59,370 bases of DNA from Enterococcus mundtii (GTDB lineage Bacteria > Bacillota > Bacilli > Lactobacillales > Enterococcaceae): contig NZ_AP019812.1 in NCBI RefSeq assembly GCF_013394305.1, positions 1 through 59,370 of the forward strand. Reading direction: 5' to 3'. This document shows, in pieces, positions 49,187 through 56,404 of this stretch. A model generated the notes under the pieces. It saw only the letters and a program-made list of their open reading frames with translations, had not been told where the DNA came from and did not search any database. Positions within the stretch are counted from its first letter, which is position 1; the number at the start of each line of letters is the position of its first letter. A program made the position numbers and the translations under genes.

Positions 49187-50254
49187 TTACTTTTCATTAC
49201 TCTTATTCGATTGCTCGTTTTTTCTTTTATGGAAAAATAAATAAAGATTGATTCCAAGTAATAACACAAGTAACATGATTGAACCAATCATCCACCAATT
49301 AATACCTGTATCAATCGTGACATCTTGCTGATTCAATGCTCGGGCTTCATCTGCATCGATCGTAAAGGTTCTTTCCCATTGCCATTCCTCTTCCCCTGAG
49401 GTAGCTTTTAGTTTCAACAGGTACTCCCCACTGCGAAAACGATCCCCTTCTAAGGAAATCGGAAAGTTGAAATTGGAGTTTGGCGCCATTTGCATCTGTT
49501 CTTGACTGGCTTGATATAAAATTTCTTCTTCGCCTACTTTTTGTACCGTTGCTTCAACTTCTAAACGGTTCACGAATGTCGGGGTGAAGTTTTGTAGATT
49601 CGCACTAATCACATTACGGTAGTTGAGTTGATCGGCAAAAACATCTAGCAAATCTAAATCAGGTTGCACGGCGTCTTGTTTGTTGCTCACAACCACACCG
49701 ATGATATACGCAAACTCATTTTGGATGGCGACGCCTTCTCCATCGCTCGTTTCTTCCGTTGTGTCTTCTTTGACTTCTTCGATCCGTAAGCCACCCGCTA
49801 GAAATCCTTCAAAGGCTTCTTTTGGCATCTTCAGATCAAGTGTCACTGTTTTCGTTTCATTTCCAGCAAGTTCAATGATTTCTGGTTGTTCAATCAACTC
49901 ATCTAGCGAATACTTGAGTGTGGGATCAGCTTTTTCCGCGTCTTGTCCGTACTCCACGACCCCCATCACATTCGTATACGCAGTATGTGGCGTAATTTTG
50001 ATTTTCTTTGCTTCTGCGTTGGCATTTTGTAGTTTCAATGTCAACTTTTCTATCGCATCCGGTGCAAGTGTTAAATGAAAGTAACGTTCATTTCCTGCTT
50101 TTTGATTGTCTGAAAATTCCGGTGTTACATAAAAATTCAACGTTCCTTCTTCTGCGCCCACATGCATTGGTGCCAACAAACTAACGAACACCATAAGCAG
50201 TATTAGCCCTGCTTGTTGGATTTTATTTTTTCGATATGTACTTACTTGTTTCAT
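49187..50254 (-). CDS. WxL-interacting membrane protein (DUF916/DUF3324), operon 2
   Basis: 355-residue exported protein, closely similar over the full length to that of operon 1, with the same signal peptide, DUF916 and DUF3324 domains and C-terminal helix (WWMIGSIMLLVLLLGINLYL). The open frame extends to 50323 but the ATG at 50254 (MKQVSTYRKNK) has a GGAAGGGG ribosome site and aligns with the paralogue. It scaffolds the WxL complex. Confidence 0.93.
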   Translation of the reverse strand: MKQVSTYRKNKIQQAGLILLMVFVSLLAPMHVGAEEGTLNFYVTPEFSDNQKAGNERYFHLTLAPDAIEKLTLKLQNANAEAKKIKITPHTAYTNVMGVVEYGQDAEKADPTLKYSLDELIEQPEIIELAGNETKTVTLDLKMPKEAFEGFLAGGLRIEEVKEDTTEETSDGEGVAIQNEFAYIIGVVVSNKQDAVQPDLDLLDVFADQLNYRNVISANLQNFTPTFVNRLEVEATVQKVGEEEILYQASQEQMQMAPNSNFNFPISLEGDRFRSGEYLLKLKATSGEEEWQWERTFTIDADEARALNQQDVTIDTGINWWMIGSIMLLVLLLGINLYLFFHKRKNEQSNKSNEK

Positions 50255-50371
50255 TCGTTTACCCCTTCCTTTAAAGAAAGTAGCGTTACAAATTTGTAAC
50301 GCTACATCATTCACTTCGATCAATTGAAACCGTTGGTTTCGTCAGGATTATAATCCATTATTTCAACCTGG

Positions 50372-51160
50372 TTAAGCCTCAATATTATCAGGAGTAGAAG
50401 ATAATTCCCAAGTAAGTGTAGAGTTGTATTGTGCCGCATCTTTCGCTGTCGAGCCTGGCACAAATAATTGGATGGCATTGTTAGTTACTACATCCGTTTC
50501 TGGGTCAGCCTCTTGTGTGTTTAAGTTGGCCTGGTTTCCCCAAACTACGGAAGAGACACCAGCGCCTTTATCTTTTTCTGCAGTCATCACTGACACAGCA
50601 GAAGCATTTGGTATCAATTTCAATCCATCGGTATGAGCTACTGGCGCGTTCCCAGTCGTGCTTCCTTCATACTGGATTCTTGGACTTAACAATGAAATCT
50701 CTGCCCCAAGCAAGGTATCATTGACTGTTTCTTTTGTTGCTTTAAAATCTGTCATACGTACTTGTAAATCCCAACCTGCATTCGTTCCACGGACATCCTG
50801 TACTTGTGCAAAACTGACATAAGGGATTTTGTTTGCTTCACCCGTCGTACCCGCTTTTTGTTGTTTTTCTGCAATCATGTCGTATGTTTGATCCTGATTC
50901 GAGATCACTTGTGAACCAAAATTCATTGTGACAGCTTTCATAATCGATAACGGTCCAGTTGTTACTGGTACTTCAGGATTAATTTCAACCTCGGGCTCTG
51001 TTTCTGGTGGCACAACGACTAATTCTTCATCTTCATTTGGTGTAAATTCAATCGTTCCATCCGTAGTGACGTTACGTACTTCATCTGCGAAGGCTGTGAC
51101 ACTTCCAACTAAAATAGTGGATGTTAATGCTGCAATGGTAGCTAATCTAACGAATTTCAT
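50372..51160 (-). CDS. WxL-domain surface protein, operon 2
   Basis: 262-residue secreted WxL protein; signal peptide ends at TAFADE. Same architecture and roughly 85 percent the same as the operon 1 protein by eye, with WDLQVRMTDF and STLTWELSSTPD. Cell-wall attached component of the WxL complex. Confidence 0.95.
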   Translation of the reverse strand: MKFVRLATIAALTSTILVGSVTAFADEVRNVTTDGTIEFTPNEDEELVVVPPETEPEVEINPEVPVTTGPLSIMKAVTMNFGSQVISNQDQTYDMIAEKQQKAGTTGEANKIPYVSFAQVQDVRGTNAGWDLQVRMTDFKATKETVNDTLLGAEISLLSPRIQYEGSTTGNAPVAHTDGLKLIPNASAVSVMTAEKDKGAGVSSVVWGNQANLNTQEADPETDVVTNNAIQLFVPGSTAKDAAQYNSTLTWELSSTPDNIEA

Positions 51161-51164
51161 GTAT

Positions 51165-51533
51165 TTAAATCCTACTTTCTTTGTTTGTTTTTTTCTTTTT
51201 GCGGTTCCAAAACCAAAAACTAAGTGTGACTATGATGAGCAGAATCCCCAACATTTTCCAAGTACCCATCTGACGCTCGTTCGTTTGTGGTAGTCTTCTA
51301 TGCTCGCTCTTTCTCCCTTCTGAGGGTGATTGGGCAATTTCTTTAGGGAAGATTGGTTTTACCTCAACTTCTGGTGCTGGCATCGGTGTTCCTGGTGTTT
51401 CATAGACGCCAGTAAACCCAATTTCCCCTTCAGTTTCAACAGAGCGTACTTCTTTCCCATAAACAACTAATGGTGCATATACTTGAATCAGCAACATACC
51501 TATACTCAGTATGTATTTTTTTTTGTGTTTCAT
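51165..51533 (-). CDS. Small LPXTG wall-anchored protein, operon 2
   Basis: 122-residue protein with signal peptide, conserved block RSVETEGEIGFTGVYETPGT, Pro-rich linker, sorting signal LPQTN and helix plus basic tail (NRKKKKTNKE). Counterpart of the operon 1 protein. Confidence 0.92.
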   Translation of the reverse strand: MKHKKKYILSIGMLLIQVYAPLVVYGKEVRSVETEGEIGFTGVYETPGTPMPAPEVEVKPIFPKEIAQSPSEGRKSEHRRLPQTNERQMGTWKMLGILLIIVTLSFWFWNRKKKKTNKESRI

Positions 51534-51845
51534 ATCCCTCCCCCTATAATCTTTCTTAGATTTCTCGAAAATCTTCGTTTTTCAGAGTAGTGATTATCTA
51601 TGTAACCCGTTTCTAGAAAACCAAATCTAACAACTTTTTCAAGGCATCTAATCATAACGGATGCCTTTTTTTGTCGTCTACCCAAAAACGAAGGTTTTTG
51701 ATAAAATATTTCTATAAGTATTCATGCATGTTTTCCTTACAAGAATCATCATACTTGGAGAAGGCAAAAAAACAAAATCGTTCTTTTCATCGACGCCTGA
51801 AAAAAGCGAACAACGCCTACAGCGGCTTGGTATGGGCGTGATCGG
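51534..51845. other. Regulator-to-operon gap with a hairpin
   Basis: No gene. An 8-bp stem AAGGCATC/GATGCCTT (51641-51667) is followed by seven T on the plus strand, so it would terminate plus-strand RNA; its role for the minus-strand regulator gene is unclear. Promoter of WxL operon 2 is expected here. Confidence 0.5.
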
Positions 51846-53321
51846 TTATTTCAATTTCTTGCGGTAAGGATCGATCGTTTGTTCTAATTGGTGCCAATCT
51901 TGGTCATCTGGCACTTCTTTTAACAAGAGGTACGCTGTTTCAATGACAGAGTCCAACACGTAGCGAGAATAATTAGTTACGATCAAATCAACCTCATCTT
52001 GTTGTAAGCTTTCGCTTGTTAGAGACTGTAATGGCAGAAAGGTTAGCTTATGTTTCGATCCAAATTGTTGGATCGCGCGGGTTCGAATATACTGACAGAT
52101 GAAATGATCGCCCTCTAAAAGGAAGTAAATGGTTTTCTTTGGTGAGTACAAGTCTAAAATTAACCCGCTATACAGTGTTAAGCTAACACAAATATCTTCT
52201 AAATATTTAGATAGACCAAAGGCAATAAGTCCCTGTTCCTCCAAAAAATGAAGATTCTTCTGGTATGTTTCATGATCAGAATAAATAACTTGCTCTTTAA
52301 TATCTGTCATTTCCTTATTTAATGCAGGTGCAATCAAATGATTGAGTTTTCTCGATAAAAAAAAGGATCGTATAAACGTGGCAACTGTTTGGCGGTTGGT
52401 TTGCGGTAGTTCATGCATTTTTAAGAACGCCTCGGTCAACTGAGCGCTTTCTTTTTCTTGATGGAAATGATCATAAAAGAGTTGTTCCTGATCTTCACGA
52501 CCTAGTGTACGCTCGACGATCGTCATTAAATAAATCCAGGCAAACTCTTCTTTGGGAATTTCGTTTCCATATAGCTGCTCAAAGCTTTCTTTCAAAGAAT
52601 ACATCAGCGAAAAATCAGCTCCGGTATAAGCCAGGTTTGTCAATTTTTCAGGCAAGTTTATGCTATACCCTAAACTGGCTCGTTTTAAAGCAATAAAACA
52701 CGTATAGTAAAGAGCTGTTGGCGTCGTCCCTGACCCAATCCTATAATTACCGAGTTTTCCATTTAACTGTGTCAAAACCAGGTCTTGGACGGCAGGGTCT
52801 GGCAGTACGGTGTAGCCTGTTTCGATTCCTTCGTAATAAAAATCTTTGAAAAATTTGCGCAGACTGGCTTCATCTCCTTGAATCGTCAGTGGGTTTGACG
52901 CCCACTGCAGCCCGTAGCTTTTTAGTGCCGAATTGCTTTGCGTGAGCATCCGGCGAAACGAACTCTCTGAAAAGTGATAGTAATCCGCTAGTTCATCGAC
53001 TCGATACAACTTGCCATAAAAAATATTACCAATGATTTCAAACAAGCATTCATTTTCCAATAGATGTTGTTTTCGTTCTTGATAAATCGACGGTCTTGTT
53101 TCTTCAAATACAAAACCACTGTTTCCAGACATCAATGTGATACTTTCCCCAAAATAATCTCGCATATATTTTAGATCATTAGCGATCGTCCGTTCCGTCA
53201 CTTGAATTTTTTCTGCCAGTTCACCGATCGTAAAGAGACGATTACGCTCGATGACACTTAATAGTTTAAATAATCGACTCGTCACGCGATTACTGATAAA
53301 AGCCAATTGTAGATCCCTCAT
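51846..53321 (-). CDS. Mga-like transcriptional regulator, WxL operon 2
   Basis: 491-residue regulator of the Mga/AtxA type: HTH segments FTIGELAEKIQVTERTIAND and VDELADYYHFSESSFRRMLT, a PRD-like middle and a C-terminal EIIB-like domain (IYFLLEGDHFICQYIRTRAI ... DLIVTNYSRYV). GAGGGGG ribosome site. Paralogous but clearly diverged from the operon 1 regulator, unlike the structural genes, so the two operons may answer different signals. Confidence 0.88.
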   Translation of the reverse strand: MRDLQLAFISNRVTSRLFKLLSVIERNRLFTIGELAEKIQVTERTIANDLKYMRDYFGESITLMSGNSGFVFEETRPSIYQERKQHLLENECLFEIIGNIFYGKLYRVDELADYYHFSESSFRRMLTQSNSALKSYGLQWASNPLTIQGDEASLRKFFKDFYYEGIETGYTVLPDPAVQDLVLTQLNGKLGNYRIGSGTTPTALYYTCFIALKRASLGYSINLPEKLTNLAYTGADFSLMYSLKESFEQLYGNEIPKEEFAWIYLMTIVERTLGREDQEQLFYDHFHQEKESAQLTEAFLKMHELPQTNRQTVATFIRSFFLSRKLNHLIAPALNKEMTDIKEQVIYSDHETYQKNLHFLEEQGLIAFGLSKYLEDICVSLTLYSGLILDLYSPKKTIYFLLEGDHFICQYIRTRAIQQFGSKHKLTFLPLQSLTSESLQQDEVDLIVTNYSRYVLDSVIETAYLLLKEVPDDQDWHQLEQTIDPYRKKLK

Positions 53322-53883
53322 GTTTCCCCCTCATTTCCAATTGAATGCTTACTAGTACTATTACATACATAGCATAATCGTTGAAAATGATAAACCTTAT
53401 TTTTCATCAAAATTGATAAATAAGTAAAAAAGAACAGGAGGAGGGCGCTTACAGTTGGAAATTGTTCACTAAGGAGACAAATAATAAGTTCAAACAAGCT
53501 TTTTATATACCCACTCAAATAATAAAAGCACATAACCGTGCTAGACCCCCAAAGAGTACAGCTTTTGATCTTTCTTTATGGATCCGAGTACGCACAGCTA
53601 TCTCTTTTCTTCGATACGTATTGTTCATTGGGGAAGAAACAATCCATGCTTCGTTTACACCGATTGCTACACCGTCACTATTGATCATTTGGGGCATATG
53701 TAATCAATCAGTTTCCTCTTTTTATGAATCGATTTGTTCTTCATGATCGACCCAAAAGATCCGTTTGAGAAGTACGTGTGGTGAGTTGATTATTGGAATT
53801 AATAACAATTCTCTTTCATCTCTCCTGTGTTTCTCCTATAGTAAAAAATGATGTCAAAAAATTTTAATTTTCTGACACAAGCG
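53322..53883. other. Gene-free stretch
   Basis: Short overlapping open frames occur on both strands but none has a ribosome site or recognisable product. The regulator promoter should be near 53340-53400. I see no terminal repeats of a known insertion sequence. Confidence 0.45.
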
Positions 53884-53912
53884 TACCCTAAATAGACACT
53901 AGCCAATCATTG
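53884..53912. repeat. Res-like repeat, copy 2
   Basis: 29-nt sequence shared with 40226-40254 (one mismatch), 67 nt upstream of the resolvase start and overlapping its -35 box, which is where res lies in Tn3-type and enterococcal resolvase modules. The nearby ATTAGGGTGTA (about 53937) is an inverted partial copy, as expected of paired resolvase subsites. Confidence 0.7.
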
Positions 53913-53938
53913 AAAAATCTCGATTTCTAATGTATGAT
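53910..53938 (+). promoter_or_regulatory. Resolvase promoter
   Basis: TTGAAA (53910-53915), 17-nt spacer, TATGAT (53933-53938), 40 nt upstream of the resolvase start. It overlaps the res-like repeat, so the resolvase would repress itself. Confidence 0.65.
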
Positions 53939-53978
53939 TAGGGTGTATTTTAAATAATTCGAGAAAGTAGGTAAAAAA

Positions 53979-54590
53979 TTGAAAATTGCTTATATTCGAG
54001 TTTCGTCGATTGATCAAAATGAACAACGGCAAATTGAAGAAATGAAAAAGTATGGCGCAGAAAAAATTTTCATCGAGAAACAATCTGGAGCAACGATCAC
54101 CCAACGACCGATTTTTCAGGAAGCTTTAGAGTTTGTCAGAGAACAAGATATTTTTATTGTCGAAGCCATCGATCGATTAGGCAGAAATTATGACGAAATC
54201 ATTGACTCAGTCAATTACCTCAAAAAGAAAAATGTACAACTAATCATCACTAGTTTACCAATCATGGCTGAAGCAATTGGAAATCCTCTCCTGGATAAAT
54301 TTATTAAAGATTTGATCATTCAGATCTTGGCCATGATTGCTGAACAAGAGCGTTCTGAATCTAAACGACGCCAGGCACAAGGAATTAAGATTGCAAAAGC
54401 GAATGGTGTTTACAAAGGACGTCCTAAGTTATATAGCGCAGATACAAAAGATCCCCAACTTCGCCTTGTTTATAAAAGCATCGTTGAGGATCTTGAGAAT
54501 GGCGTTGCTATTTCAAAGATTGCTAAAGCTTACAATGTTACGAGACAAACTGTATACAGAATCAAAAAAGATGGCATGCCCAATGAGTAA
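53979..54590 (+). CDS. Serine resolvase
   Basis: 203-residue resolvase, the only clear gene on the plus strand. Catalytic Ser in [14 protein letters not shown], conserved [13 protein letters not shown] and [19 protein letters not shown], and a C-terminal helix-turn-helix ([20 protein letters not shown]). Start TTG at 53979. It should act at the res-like repeat upstream. A broken copy of its 3' end lies at 56127-56404, beyond a gene of unknown function. Confidence 0.94.
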   Translation: MKIAYIRVSSIDQNEQRQIEEMKKYGAEKIFIEKQSGATITQRPIFQEALEFVREQDIFIVEAIDRLGRNYDEIIDSVNYLKKKNVQLIITSLPIMAEAIGNPLLDKFIKDLIIQILAMIAEQERSESKRRQAQGIKIAKANGVYKGRPKLYSADTKDPQLRLVYKSIVEDLENGVAISKIAKAYNVTRQTVYRIKKDGMPNE

Positions 54591-54620
54591 TAGTTGTCCA
54601 TGTTACTTTGATATATTATT

Positions 54621-55997
54621 CTAAACAATTTGTGACACAATAAATTGTTGGAAGTTTTTCACCGTAACTTTTCTATAATGTAATTCATTTAGATTGATTT
54701 TACCATCTGAAAATAGTAATTTTTTACCTATTGGTATTAAATCATTTATAGGAAAAATACTCAAAACTTCATCTTTAGGATTTTTAATTACAAAGAAATT
54801 TTCAATTATTGATTCAACCTTATTGTAAGTCTCAGCATATTCCTTAGGGGTTAGATTTTTATCATATATATGAATAATTTTTTTTATATTAGCCTCGTAA
54901 AATTCTCCACTCATTTCTTCTAAAATTTTACTTTGTCCTTTTTGTACTAGTTTATCTCTAGTTGATGGTTCATTAATAACGAGTACATCAATATTATTCA
55001 AAAAAAACTCAGAAATACTTTTTAATTTATTTTCAAAATATTGAGTCATAAGTAGCTTTGAATCAATTTTAAACTTATAGTCAACTTTTTCATTTGTAAC
55101 GATTAATTCAAATGCCCCAAATTGGGCTCTTACTAGATTAAACTTTTTTGGTAACCTATATTTTATTTTTTTAATAAATAATTCAAGATACGATTCAACT
55201 TTAATTATTAACGAAGTGAATTTTGGAATTCTCCCACCATTATTCTCTACACTATCTAATATTTTTTCAAATTCATTTTTTTGATTCTTTTTAATTTTAT
55301 CTGCTATATCCCTAGATAGATAGTCATCATTATTTTTATTCTTATTTACAAATTCATTTATTGTTTGTATTTCATTTTTATATACTGCAATTAAATGACT
55401 AATTTCTTTTTCATTAAGTTCTTGACCATGTTTTATATAACCACGTAATTTTTGAATCAATCTCTTTTGAATTTTTTTAAAGCTATCCTTATAGTAAGAA
55501 GGTAAAATAATTTCTGTACTAGTTAAAATATTAGTGTTTGTTACTAGAACTTCATAGAAATACGGATTATAACTCAATAAATTTTGATACCTTGTATATT
55601 CTTCATCATTTGTTATTAATTTTTTCATTGTTCTTAATTCTTTAAAAGAATTTACACAGTCTCCACCAATTAGTAAAATATTGCCATTTGTTTTGTTCTC
55701 AATTTTATATTGAAATTTATTGGGAGTAGCACATAATTGGCATTTTTTAAAATCACCATTTTTTGCTACTAATCTTGGGTTTTGTTTGTCTGGAATCCAT
55801 TCTTTTCTAGAAAACTCTAACCAAAACGGTAAACCTTGTTTTATCTTATTAAATATATTTAACTGAATAGCAAGGTCAATAGAAATGGTATTATTTTCCT
55901 CAAGTATTCCAAAAATCTCTGGTTCAGTATTTTTAACAAAATCACTAAAAAGTAATAACTTTCTGTCCTTCGAGTTAATTAATAGTTTATTAGACAA
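54621..55997 (-). CDS. Unrecognised protein with zinc-type Cys motif, candidate defence gene
   Basis: I do not recognise this 458-residue protein. The N-terminal domain contains KKCQLCATPNKFQYKIEN and, 25 residues on, GGDCVNSF, resembling a zinc finger. The rest is helical and lysine-rich, with coiled-coil character (NKNKNNDDYLSRDIADKIKK), and ends in beta-rich blocks. The frame opens at 56012, but TTG at 55997 with GGAGGGG 5 nt upstream is the better start. A 13-bp palindrome covers its promoter. It lies between an intact resolvase and a resolvase fragment, and next to a helicase-nuclease: position typical of cargo. Confidence 0.6.
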   Translation of the reverse strand: MSNKLLINSKDRKLLLFSDFVKNTEPEIFGILEENNTISIDLAIQLNIFNKIKQGLPFWLEFSRKEWIPDKQNPRLVAKNGDFKKCQLCATPNKFQYKIENKTNGNILLIGGDCVNSFKELRTMKKLITNDEEYTRYQNLLSYNPYFYEVLVTNTNILTSTEIILPSYYKDSFKKIQKRLIQKLRGYIKHGQELNEKEISHLIAVYKNEIQTINEFVNKNKNNDDYLSRDIADKIKKNQKNEFEKILDSVENNGGRIPKFTSLIIKVESYLELFIKKIKYRLPKKFNLVRAQFGAFELIVTNEKVDYKFKIDSKLLMTQYFENKLKSISEFFLNNIDVLVINEPSTRDKLVQKGQSKILEEMSGEFYEANIKKIIHIYDKNLTPKEYAETYNKVESIIENFFVIKNPKDEVLSIFPINDLIPIGKKLLFSDGKINLNELHYRKVTVKNFQQFIVSQIV

Positions 55998-56042
55998 AAT
56001 ATCCCCTCCCATCTAGCTAAATTTATATTATCATGTTAAATC

Positions 56043-56072
56043 ACTTGAAACAAACATGCGTTTGTTTCAAGT
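56043..56072. promoter_or_regulatory. 13-bp palindrome over the promoter of the unknown gene
   Basis: Perfect inverted repeat ACTTGAAACAAAC with complement (56043-56055 and 56060-56072), 4-nt spacer. On the minus strand it overlaps a TTGTTT -35 box with TAATAT 17 nt further. It has the shape of an operator for a dimeric repressor; no cognate regulator is adjacent, so autoregulation or a host factor may be involved. Confidence 0.6.
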
Positions 56073-56126
56073 TTCAATAATAATTGTAAAAATAAAACGT
56101 ACATGTCTTTACAACCAGTTTATTGA

Positions 56127-56404
56127 CCATGAATTGATTAAAGATTCAATCATTCAGATATTGGCCATGATTGCCAAACAGGAACGTACAGAATCTAAAC
56201 GCCGCCAGACACAAGGAATTAGGATTGCAAAAGCGAATGGTGTTTACAAAGGATGGCAACCTATATATTACAGACGCAAAAGATCCCCAACGTCGCCTTG
56301 TTTATAAAAGCATCGTTGAGGTTTTAAATCAGGGGGTTGCTATTTCAAAGGACCATAATATTACGAGACAAACAGTTTATCGAATAAAAAATACTAATAA
56401 TTAG
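56127..56404 (+). pseudogene. Broken 3' end of a resolvase gene
   Basis: Two frames together read [39 protein letters not shown], then after a frameshift near 56250 [20 protein letters not shown] and [11 protein letters not shown]. This matches residues 105-198 of the intact resolvase at 53979-54590, with the catalytic N-terminus missing and a small deletion in the HTH. Its end overlaps the stop of the helicase gene by 4 nt. Confidence 0.9.

Noticed and set aside
53462-53746. Overlapping short frames between the Mga-like gene and the resolvase
   Set aside because: No ribosome sites and no recognisable products on either strand.
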